Source: Pisaster brevispinus | Taxonomy: Eukaryota > Echinodermata > Asteroidea > Forcipulatida > Asteriidae | DNA: 64,000 nucleotides | Assembly (NCBI GenBank): GCA_023634235.1 | Contig: JAMKCF010000001.1 | Span: 32,121,772-32,185,771 of the forward strand | Direction of reading: 5' to 3' | Shown: positions 29,328 to 41,000 of the stretch, one piece after another | How the letters are laid out: the number at the start of each line of letters is the position of its first letter | Position numbering within the stretch: the stretch's first letter is position 1 | Program-made: the position numbers and the translations under genes | Notes under the pieces: generated by a model | What the model was told of the DNA's origin: nothing | Database searches by the model: none | The model's input: the letters and a program-made list of their open reading frames with translations, nothing else

Positions 29328-29463
29328 TACGGTGGCTGATTTCCGCCAACAACAAAACACTTTTCAGTACGGCGTTATAACGCCCTAATTTTAACGCCCT
29401 ATTATGGCGTTATAACGCCGTAATGAAAAAGTGTTTTGTTGTTGGCGGAAATCAGCCACCGTA
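29328..29463. mobile_element. Near-perfect hairpin element upstream of ACAA2
   Basis: Arms of about 55 bp (TACGGTGGCTGATTTCCGCC, AACAACAAAACACTTTT, ACGGCGTTATAACGCC) are inverted copies with one or two differences around a 20-bp loop. It starts 273 bp upstream of the ACAA2 start codon. Confidence 0.9.
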
Positions 29464-29959
29464 GATTCGGCATATATTACGAGAAATCCAAATTGCTGTG
29501 TTGTCAATTGTGCCAAAAGTGGACATAAGTTGATTCCATCAGCACTGTGTGTAGTAGCTGCCTTGTGATGGAAGATAAGTGAATATTAATGCTGTTGTCA
29601 CGACATTTCATTAAAGCAACGAAACCAAACACTTTTTGAAAAAATAGTGATTTATTTTAAAAAGCATTATTACTAACTATTACATTACTACCATTTTGTA
29701 CAAGATACAGAGCAGCCAACTGCACTGATAATTTTTTTTTTTAAATTGTAGAAAATTCAGTGGTTGCCACATCAAATCATTACGATGAAGATTTATTGCA
29801 TTTGAAGAAAAAAAACTAATAACCTCGGTCCCATTTTTTCGACCCTCTGTGAGTCTTAATGACAACAACGGCACCATGATAGACCTACCGAAGACGATGC
29901 ATTTGTTTAATTGAAAGCAGACAGGAAAAAAGGCGAAAGTGTACATTCTTAAAACTTCC

Positions 29960-30260
29960 GGGTCAGGATTGACCCACAGATCCGGGTCATGTGAGGCCTG
30001 ACCCCATTGCCTGGGTCAGTTTGACCTGACCCCTTGCCTGGGTCAGTTTGACCCCCGGAGTATGTGTCAAAATGACACAGAAAAAAAGTGTCAAAATGAC
30101 GCCGAAAACAATTACAAATTCAATTATAAAAAAAAAAAAACTTTTCCAGGACACTGTCCCAGAAATGGGTCAGGCTCTCTGCGACCCGGCATCCGGGTCA
30201 ACTTTGACCCGGCATCCGGGTCAACTTTGACCCGGCATCCGGGTCAACTTTGACCCGGGA
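29960..30260. repeat. GGGTCA/TGACCC array upstream of ACAA2
   Basis: GGTCAGTTTGACC occurs twice (30014-30026 and 30041-30053), an inverted GGTCA pair with 3-nt spacing. From 30183 a 23-bp unit with GGGTCAACTTTGACCC is repeated three times. A weaker relative is at 35755-35875. Inverted GGTCA half-sites bind nuclear receptors in animals; use here is unproven. Confidence 0.75.
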
Positions 30261-30920
30261 TTTTTTTAGTTTGTGAAAAGGGACGACGAAGGAGACATAA
30301 GAGAGAGAGAGAGGGGGGACAGTTTTTTTAAGGGGAGGGGAATATAAGCTGGTGAAAAAAATCCACAAAGATGGTTAGGATCGCATATAAAGACAAGACC
30401 AAAATTGAGGGAAATGGGGAATTAATAATTTAGTGGATTAGTCAAACTTACACAAAACAATCATAATTATTACATCAACTTTGAACCAAAGACACTGTTT
30501 TTGGTACACATTTTGTGATACTTTTCTGGTATAAAAAAGAAATAATAATAAAACAAACTTGATTAGTGCTACTAAAGTACGAAAGCCTTTTAGTGCCCTC
30601 GCTTTTTTATTTTCAAAAGCAGATTTATTATTTTTATTTTCAAAAGCAGATATTTTTTATTTTCAAAGCCAATTTTTTTTTCTCAAGAGAGCAGTTATTT
30701 TAAGTTTAAATAAAATTATACTTGAAAATAAAAGTAGCTGCTTTTGGAAAATAAAAATGACCTCTTTTGAAAATAACTGCCCTTAAAGATATAAACAGAA
30801 TTGCTTTTAAAAACAAGTGATGGCACTAATGGGCTCTCCCGTACTCAAAGCAAATGAATTGATTTTTAACAGATAAACAATCCAGTATTAATGTACAAAG
30901 AAACACAATTTATAACATCA

Positions 30921-31078
30921 CGGCTCGATTTTACAAAGCACTAAGATTCATCTTAAGATGAGTAGTCATTATTGCCATAAAAATATAGTGATTTCTATTG
31001 TGACCTCACATAATAAGTTTGCTTAGCAATTAAGATTGATACGCAATTTAGATCAATCTTAGCTCTTTGTGAAATCAG
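30921..31078. mobile_element. MITE of the GATTTCACAAAG family
   Basis: Ends GGCTCGATTTTACAAAGC and GCTCTTTGTGAAATC are inverted, with CTTAGCAATTAAGATTGAT inside. Related to 59509-59660. The AT-rich stretch 30300-30900 between it and the GGGTCA array has TTTTCAAAAGCAGAT-type runs and no gene. Confidence 0.75.
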
Positions 31079-31413
31079 CAGCTTCCTGTTGAATGACAGC
31101 TGCGGGGCGTTTTCGAAACCCTGGCAGTCTTCATGCTACGGCTCTGGGTTCCGGGCTTCCTTTGATGTTGAAAGCGCTGCACAAAATGTACACTCAGTCT
31201 GCTCCAAAAAGGGAGAACATCAAGACGGCCGGAAACATGATTAAAGGTCGACTGGCCAATTTCAAGAAATGTCTTTGGCCCAATAATGTGAATAAACGAC
31301 AAAACAACACACTTGGTAGCACCTTATTAAATGCAGCTGCTAGTCATAAAAAACGTTCATTCTATCAGGATAAATTTTTATTTTGTTACCAACGTCATTC
31401 TGAAATAGACTCC

Positions 31414-31490
31414 TTGCATTGGCCGCCATCGTCGCTGAGGCCAAACAATGGAAACGTACATACGGATACGCGCACACGCACAACTCTCAG
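31414..31490. mobile_element. Half copy of the element found in the large coding exon
   Basis: ATAGACTCCTTGCATTGGCC and GCCATCGT, then CCAAACAATGGAAACGTACA match the inverted right half of 7861-8010. It is cut at 31490, where the next repeat begins. Confidence 0.75.
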
Positions 31491-31856
31491 TTAGACTGGT
31501 CCCCTGTCTTTAGCCGCAGGATAGACAGGCACTGGTGGTCTTACAGGCCCAATGATATCAGTGGATAAACTTGCAGTGACGAAGTTTTCAATTTCTGCGT
31601 TATGATTGGTCTGCTCCGAAGTGACGTAGTTTGTCACCTACAAACACAAGCAGTTAGCTGTACTTTCGATCATCTGCCGCTGTGTGTGCAAAATGTTTGT
31701 ATGTAAACAAGCTACTATAATGTTGTGTAAACATGGGTGAATGTGATGCGAGGTCAATGCTTAGGTTCAACTGGCAGGATCCTGCCAGGTGCTTCAAGGG
31801 TGGTATCTGGCGTTATATTCACGGGCCTCAAAGTATGACGTCAGATGTTCATGCTA
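31491..31856 (+). repeat. AGACTGGTCCCCTGTCTTTA dispersed repeat, copy 1
   Basis: The repeat starts TTAGACTGGTCCCCTGTCTT and ends near GACGTCAGATGTTCA, passing GACAGGCACTGGT, CCCAATGAT and GGTATCTGGCGTTA. A second copy is at 36043-36416 and a third starts at 63958. Confidence 0.8.
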
Positions 31857-32096
31857 AAGTCTTCCTTTGACATCAGTGTGGGGGCAGTTTAGGCTTGTGA
31901 CGTGTAACTTTGCAATTGTCTGTAGTCTCCAAAGAGAAAACCAGAGTGCGAGACTCGGATGTATGTAGAAATAAACGCTCAAAGGAAAACCCCCCAAAAT
32001 AATGGATATAAAGATAAAGTTTTTATGAAAAGGAATAATCAACAAACTTGTAAACAGAAATAAAAGAAAAAAAACCAGGAGAAATTCGAGTATTTT

Positions 32097-35000
32097 TCAA
32101 GGTTCTCTCGTCCATACTTCACTCAATGTGAGTGGCACAGTATAATTAAAAAGAACGAACTCTTCCCTGTGTCGACTGACAATTTTAGGTATAAGCTCGG
32201 GTGAGATTTGTGAGTAGTACTTCTTTATGACATCTTGGGACGAGCTGAATGCATGGTGGGTCTCAGTCGATGGGTATGTCTCCAGCTTATCAATTCCAAT
32301 CTTTTTGAATATATATTTGGCGTCGTCCGCTGCGGTCTCCAGCTTCCCAATGTAATCGTAGTGAATTTCACATGGGTGGTACCATTCGAAGAGCGGTCTC
32401 CAGTGGTAATCTCCACCGCGGTCGTCTGGCTTCTCGACCACCGACCGGAGAAACTCCTCGAAAGTGGGCTTCCCACTGGCAATCTCAGCCCTGGTGGCGC
32501 CCTTCCGGAAAGTCTGGATGATTTTGGACCCGATGGGCCTGTAGTACGGGAAATGGCGAAGCTCCACGTACTTGTCTCTGTACCCGGACAGAAGCCGAGC
32601 GAACGGCTCTCGCACAAAGAGGACCTTGGTGTAGTTTTGCAGCTCACGGAGAAACTTGTCATCGTCATATTCCCGGATGGAGTAATCACCAAAAGGTTGA
32701 GACTTTTTGAAAGACGGGCTGCCTTTTGTGTACAGTGACCTTATGACCTGCCGCCAGCTGAATGACCCAACTTTAAGTACCCGACAGATCATGAACTTGA
32801 AATCGTCATTTGCGTACGCGTGCTCGTATAACGGCTTCCACGACAGTATTTTGTCCCGGTCCTTTCGGAAGTCCACGAGCGTCAAGTTGTAAAGTTCACT
32901 ACACTTTTGATGAATAAGGTCGTGTCGCAACTTTTGCACCTTCTCCATGCGGTTCCAGAATGCATCTTCTTCTGAGAGAGCCTTCTTTGTGACCAGTGAC
33001 AGTTTCTCCTGCAATAATAATAATTTCAAAAGGGTTCGAAATGTTTAACACAAATAATTTAAATGATCTTTATACGCTTTAACGAACACAAACATACGGT
33101 ATAGTCTTTGCTCGAACTGTTCACCATAATATGAAACTCAGGGCATGTTGAGCTGACTCGTCGTTATAGGATTGTTAAGGCTGACCAAATACGCTTTAAC
33201 GAACACAAACATACAGTATAGTCTTTGCTCGAACTGTTCACCATATGAAACTCAGAGCATGTTGAGCCGACTCGTCGTTATAGGATTGTTAAAGCTGACC
33301 AAATAGTCGCAGACGGTGCTCATTTGTTTTTCTTATCGATCACATACATGAAACAACAAAACATGTGAGCATTTAGTAGGCTTTATCCGTTGTGTGAGTC
33401 AGGAGAAAATGGGGGGAAAACCATGCCGGCGACTTTCAGCTTGGAAACACATTGTTTGGAAATTTTTGTATAAACGAACTCATCAGCTGTTGCGTTTTTG
33501 TTATAGTTTTTTTTAAAGGTTTTCAGATAATAGTTTTTCTCGAATTTATATGACTTTATTTCAGAGGGAAAAATTTCACAGAAAAATAGGTTTGAGTATA
33601 AACTTCACAATCAGCTTTCAGGCTAAAGTTAATTAAACAATGAAGTTTTTACCTAACCTGTATGTATCAAAACCTTTAGGGACGGTTAGTTGTTCGCACG
33701 TTTACCATAAAGTTTTGATGAGGAACTCTTTTCATTTTTAAATTGTTATTTTTATAACTGTTTTTGTGTAAACATGTCTTTTAAACGGGACTTTCCGTTT
33801 GGAAGCCATGTATCAACACGATTATACACCCACTGTTGGAACTGGCATAGCGGCAAATAGTATTGTGACCTCACCTGCACAACTTTATCACCCTTGCCAC
33901 TCTGCGGTTTAACCATGACTTGCAAGGTCAACAAACTGCCAGCCATATGTGTTTTTTGATAACTTGTCACATCCATCTGTTTTCGATCGTGTTCACCCTT
34001 TGACCTTGGCCATGAATAATGGTCATGGACATTATAGTAAGCGCTTGTAGTCTCAAATAACTTCATTTCACCTCTGTGCGTTTTTTTTCCTCCTTGTCTA
34101 ACATTCCACAATGATAAGGCAGTGAGGTAGAATTTGCAAGACATAATAATTATACGTTGGTAGCTCTATTGGAGTTAAGGTTCCCGCAGTTTGACCTGCT
34201 AGACTTGCGCACAGTCGGTCCATTGTTTCACTTCACATTAATTCAAGCCAATTTGGGCAGATGGTGTTTTTTTTTTAGAGCGTAAAGCTGTTTAAATTTT
34301 CAGGTCAACTCGTCCCCAAATCGGTTTCTTGGATAGCTCTTCGCAAGGGCGTCGATCGCTACTGAAAAGTAGGGAGGACGGGCGAGCAAGTATATGCCCA
34401 AAATACCATTCTGCGCCTGATCCATCAGAAAAAAAGATGAAAATGACTAGAACATTTCACCGTTTGTTCGCTTTTCTTTTATTTGAACAAACAATTGTAA
34501 AACAAATATTTAATAAAGAAAATGGTGTAGGGCCTATATTTTGTTGCATATTTCTAATGAACAGTCAATCAAAAAGTGGGGGGGCATCTGATATGCTGTC
34601 CCCTCGAGTCTAAAAAGTGAGGGGGACATGTCCCCCCGCCCCCCGTCCCCCACCCATCGACGCCCTTGGCTCTTCGTCAGTACAAATTGTAAATGCGTGG
34701 CTAAGTAATACAAACGTAATAGGCCTACTCACTTTGTCACTCACACACACACACAAGTGTGTAAACACCTCCAATCGGGAACCTCCTATTGTCCCTCTTT
34801 TGTTTGGACTCTAACTTTTTGGCAACAGCTCCCATTGGTTTTGTACACAATTTCCAACTGGGGACCTTGACCCAACCGGGGACCCTATTGTCCTCTTTTG
34901 TTATAGGTCCCCGGTTTGAATGTGAAAACAAACTCACGCACACACGTGGGGCTTATTTCGGGCACGCCTTACCGTGGCATTCTCTGAAAGGACTGGTGCT

Positions 35001-38000
35001 AGTCGCGGAGTAGACGCCTTTCGAGTCGCGTTGTCAGACTTCTCAGGCAGGGAGTCCGTCTTTTCCAAAATCGAAGGTAAGACGAACGCCTGGGCTTGTA
35101 GACTAAGTGGCACATCGACCCTACGGAATTCCATCCAGGTTTCATCCGTATCTAAAATGCCCAAGAGAGAACAAATGCCTTCGTTATCAATTTTTGTTTT
35201 TTAAATCTCATTACCCTTCGTGACACTATCGCTCACTTATTGAGTAACAGTTTTTAATTAAAAAGTCATTAGTCCGCCATTTTTTTTCTTTAAAAAAGAA
35301 AGAAAAAGATTCCAAGTTCTACAACTGCACCTAGCCAAATGTCTTATCACTACCCGGGGTTTGTTTTTAACTAACACAATCCAACAATGACCCGCCCTCC
35401 AGGAATTCCCATAGGAATTGTACATCAATTACTCAGCCTTTACTAAGTTGTGTGAACAAAGGGTGTTTTTCAAAGAAGTGGTTGATTGAGCAGAAAGAGA
35501 CATGTGGGCTCATCTCAAAATGCAATTTTGCTTGAATTGATTTTATTTAGTCAAAAGGGTCTATATCTAATGATTTGGGTGATTTAAAAGTGATTGGGTT
35601 ATTCACAAAAATTTATTACACGCTTAAATCAAACTGTTACTCAACAAGTAAGGCAGGGTGAAAATAATGGTGTGATTTTGTTGTTGATGGTGTCACGAAG
35701 AGTTTAATGGGCAACAAACTCCAAAAAAAAAACAAACCGAGGCAGATTTAATTCTAGTTCCGGGTCATAGGGGGCCCTGAGCCATTGCTGGGTCGGGCTG
35801 ACCGGAACTGGTTAAAAATGGGGTTAAAACTCAGACTCTGCGTCACTTTGACCCTGCCATTTCTGGGTCACTTAGGCTGCGTCCGAAACGGCAACTTCGG
35901 CTACAGCTACAGCTAGATCAGCGCGTCTGCCAGTGTTGGAGAATAGGCAGACACGCGCGATCTAGCCGTAGCTGTAGCCGAAGTTGCCGTTTCGGACACG
36001 GCCTATGACAAAAACAGTATATAGGTCAGGCCCCCTGAGACCTAGACTGGTCCCCTGTCTTTATTCGCAAGGATAAAGACAGGCACTGGTCTTACTGGCC
36101 CAATGATTGGATTGGGTACAATATTATTTCATTGGATAAACGTGCTGTGACGTAAGCTTTTCGATATCTGTGTTATGATTGGTCGAGGTAATGTAGCTTG
36201 TCAGCTTGCACTTGCAATCGTTTGCATGCAACGTGTGCATTATGTTGTGTACATTATGTCGTGTTGTTTTTATGAGTACATGTACGTGTGATTTTACTGC
36301 GAATCTCCGTTAAAAATGAATGCGAGGTCAAAGGTACATCTGCCAACATCCGTTCGGGCTGGTATCTGGCGTTATTCACGAGCCTCTAAGTGTGACGTCA
36401 GATGTTCAGGCTACCTGAGACCCAGAACTGGATCATTTCTGCACACCTGGGAGTTTTTACACCAAACTTGCACATACAAAGTTCCAAGCTTCGGACGGTA
36501 TTTCTCATTGAAGAATAAATCACTGAATAATTATGTGATTTTAAAGGTAGCATCATTAGATCGGTTAAATAATGACCGTAAAAAAACCTTAATGGTGAGA
36601 AGCAACGCAGCTAGTAATAGCATAAAGTATTTTGAGAGAGGATTCCCTTCAAAGTATTATGGTTTGGATAACTGTCACCCCAAAACATTTTAATCTGATA
36701 AACGATTCATGCATGAATCGTTTACCATCGTAATAATGATGCTGAGACTTCGTGTACGATCATGCAGCGGCCATGAGATGCGGTTGGTACCCACGTCACC
36801 CCAGTCGCTAAACGTGGATGGATTTGCTTGCGTGTACATACAGTATCAAACTGTCTTTTGTCGTTTTCTAAGCAATCAAACACTGTTTAAGATGAAACTT
36901 TCACAGGTGACTTTTATCGATCTTTCTATATAATTTTGCTTATAAATCAGCATTATGCTGTCAAAACTTAATCTATGACCGTACCTTTATGTACATGTAC
37001 ATGTACAAGCCACCGTTGTGTTTCTGAGAAGATTAGGGGTTCGGGAGATTAGGTGTTCGGGTATAATTTCACTCATAACTTAGGATTAACGTCGTTGGAC
37101 CAACCAATAATGAAGCATTTTTCGTTCTGGCAGTCACGTTGTCTCCACGTTGCGTTTTTTTTATTTTTGTAACATTAAAACGTGACATTTAAGTTTCGGC
37201 AGACGTCGTTGTACCTTTGTTTTTTGGTGCTGTTAAAACGTAAAGTTTATAAGTTTTTGTGATCACGTTGTCACCACGTAGTGTTTTGGTATTGTAAAAA
37301 ATGACTGTGTAGTGTTCAAGTTGTGACAGCCATGTTGTCGCAATTTTTTAATGTATACAAACGATATGTTGAACGTTGTAGGACTATCAGTTTTATCACA
37401 GATGTATCTTTGTTTTCACTATCACGTTGTGATCATGCAGTTTAGTTTGATTTCAACAAACATCACTTTGGAAACATCACATCGTAAAAGCTGCATTTTT
37501 AGTTTGTATTGGCGAACTACTCTTGTTTAGACAATCACTTTAAATAATAAATAAAACAGCTGGTTGGGATGGTTGTATTGCCTTTAGCTAGCATCTATTT
37601 ACATTAATTGACACAAGGTATCGTTTGTTCAAAATTTAGTTTGCATTTCATTTGGCTGACTGTGTCAAGCAGCATGTGCGCTGTGTAGGATCTGATTCTA
37701 CCCCGTCCTGTACAGCGGCATTCCAAGCCGTGTATGGACAGAATATTCATGAGAAACACTTCATTTTCCATCTTCACTTCGGCTGTTTTGTCCGCCACTA
37801 AAACTTGCCCTAAAAACCAAAATGTGTTCCTAAATGCTCCAAATACGCTTTCGAAATGGCTGTCCCATAAGCTATTCTCCCTTTCCAAGTTCCTTGCTCT
37901 TTATGCCCAGTGAGACCGAATCCCACAAGCCATGACCCGAGATTGACCCCACGACCAGCATGAACCCGTCGATCGACCTTCTGCAATACATGTACAAGCT

Positions 38001-41000
38001 TCCTAGTAAAACGAATGTGAAAGTATCCCCGTTGCGGCAACATTGCACAGTGTGTAAAATGAACACGCGCCATTTGGGCTATAAGTGACCGTGGTAATGT
38101 AGCCAGACTACGGAAACCATCGTGCAGTTTGGCGCTTATTTGTATATAATTAGAAGACCACGAGACATAATATTTTAACCTTTCAGCCTCTGAAACGACC
38201 GCCCAAAGTGATAACAGAGTGTTGCTAGTGCTATACAGTGCTCTACACACATCGTAAATAAGGAGGGTAAAACCATGAAAGCACAAGACAGAAGTGAGCT
38301 TCCTTTGCTCGGTCCGCTTCCTTGTGACCTTATTATTTTACAGGAAAAGGAACAAAAGGAAGGAAGAAGAGAACAAAGACGGAGGGGGGGGGGTGGATAT
38401 TATTTTCCAAGTAAACAATTTTGGTTTTATATGCTTTTATGTAAAGGTTAAAAGCATATTGATGTGCAGTTTATATTTGTGTGTTTTTGTCATCAAAGAT
38501 GAGAGTCCGATTTAAAGGTGATCTCAGGAAAGACTTCTGAAAACGTTTTTCTCGAAAAGAAGAAGAAGAAGAAAAACAAAGTTCGATGAATCTTAGAAAT
38601 TGAGCCCCGATTCTAGGGTTTGTGAAGCCTATTTTCACGCACTATTTTGGAGGTAAAATCGACTCCATCCACGCTTTAGCAAGGTGACTGCGGGTATCCA
38701 ACCGCCATCTCTGACTGTAGAATTCACAATCGGACACCACGGAATTTGAATCTCCGATAACGGCAATCTTTCTAGATTCAACATTGAGCTATAATCACTT
38801 CTGACGATTTTGCAGGATGCTTATTAGGCCTACCGTCTTTAAAAAAAAAATGTTTTAACAATAATTGGGCTTTCGGGTAATTTTTATTTTATATATATAT
38901 ATATATTTTTTTGGGGGTGGGTCATTGACCAAAGTATGACATTACCTTTAACACAATACATGGTTTGTTATTTGCAGAAGATAATTTTATAAAAAACAAA
39001 TTTACGAGCGCGGTACTCTTCTTGGGGCAGATGTACCTGATTTTAAGAACTGCTGACAGACTGAGTTTACCGTTCACGGATCTCACGGTATATAGCTGGG
39101 GAACGCCGGCGCGGCGGGGAGGGTGGGGTGGGGGGTAAACCAGTTGAGTTTACAATGGAACTGTCATTAAAGTAATGACATGTAAACCGGCCCTTCTTGG
39201 TTGTGCTGTTTGAGACCTTGAATGGTATGGCTAATTGGTATGGGATCTCTAAAAAAACTTCAGATGCTTTTGTACTTAGCCTATAATATGATGACGATGG
39301 CGTCTGTGTGTGTGATACTAAAAATACATGTACATTCCTCCAACTTATGGGAATGTTGCAAAATTTTCTACTCAATGAACTGCGCAGTTGTTGAGTAATG
39401 CCAAACGAATAATATAATGACTATACATCTATACCAAAAACGCTGGATAGGTACTTTTTGTACTCACCCAACTGCAAAATGTGCCAAATACTTGAGTAAA
39501 AAAGGACAAACGATTGCAAAAGTGATTCATACCCAGTAAATATTTCCCCAGCATTTTTTTAAAAGTACACTCGTCCGCTGTTTATTCAAAATGGCAGATT
39601 TCAGTTTTAAAATCATTTTTGTTCTTCCATTTTTCCACCCCAAAACTTCGCGCAGAAATGACATTCACCAACTGAGTTTCTATACTTGTAGAAACCTTGA
39701 AAGATTGCACCAAGAAATCGCAAGGTTTGTTTTATTGTAGCTCACACGCCGCATGCATCGGCGTAAATTACAAACAGTTCGATGTAAACCAAAATGGTCA
39801 TATTTATTTCAACTGGATGCATGTGTTTCCCTCCTTGCCATGATATAGTAGCTAATTTGAAGCGAGATTGCACCCCCCCCCCCACAAAAAGGGGGAAAAC
39901 AGACGACGTCTGGCTATGACGTCATCATCAATAACCTTGGCAGTGCCATTTTGGGATTGTCACCACGTGTTGTTACATGTATACAGTGATAAGTACACGT
40001 TCAGACAACGCAGTGCTTGTACCGCTGATGATGCATTTTGACGTTAGTGCAAAAGGTCAATATAACTAGGGCCACATGCTCTAAGTTCATCTAAAAAAAC
40101 AACAACCTATGTTCTAAAATCAAACCATTCAAAGGCTTTGTGCTGTTGCCTAGTAAGTGATGTAGCGATATTCTGACATCAGTAGGGGTCTACATGACAC
40201 GGAACAGTTACACCCAGGCAGCAACCGCAGTGTCATGTATGGGGCGCCGTTTGTCAATTATATTGTTTCGCGTTTTTTGACATGTTTTTTTTTTTAAACC
40301 ATGGTTTGTAACAATTGGATTTAAACCATAGAAATTGCTGTCAATTTTTTGGTTGTGGTTTACATACCATGAATATACAATCAAAGCTTAAAAACTATGG
40401 TTTATAAACCATGTTTTATGATGAATTCAATTTTCATGGTTTATAACCCATAACTTATAAGCTTTGATTGTATTTTTGTTTCAGGTGCCATTGTATTGCT
40501 AACGGCCAATTGTTACTGGGAAAAAAAGTACGTTGTCTGCCTGGAAGACGGGCGTATAGAGCATTACGCCCTTCTTTCATCACACAATTATAATATTGTA
40601 CGACTTTAATGTTTGTACAATATTGTGATAGGCCTGAGTGAAGTATAACTCATATATTATAGCTTAAATATTTGTGCTTGTACTGTGAGTGGTTTTTTTT
40701 CCCGATAGCTGTAGCTATAACTCATTCGTGATCCACTGCAAAAAAATGGTACAACCAACCATAGAAAAAAACCCTGCACTGGCATTTTATTTTGATAGTT
40801 TAATTGGTAACTCAGTCGTTTTTGTCTTTTTAATCTACAACCCATTTGGTGCGCTCTCATCACGGGAAATATAATTATTTTATCTGATGCCGTTTAATGA
40901 CAATAACAGATAAGGAAACCAGAAACGGCCAAAGTCCTCACGGAGAAATGCCTGGTATGGGCAGATTGTATCACTACTCAACATATCTCTATTCAGATGT

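Noticed and set aside
32225..32738. Frames overlapping the sulfotransferase catalytic exon in other phases and on the plus strand
   Set aside because: The true frame carries the PAPS-binding motifs; the others are shadows.
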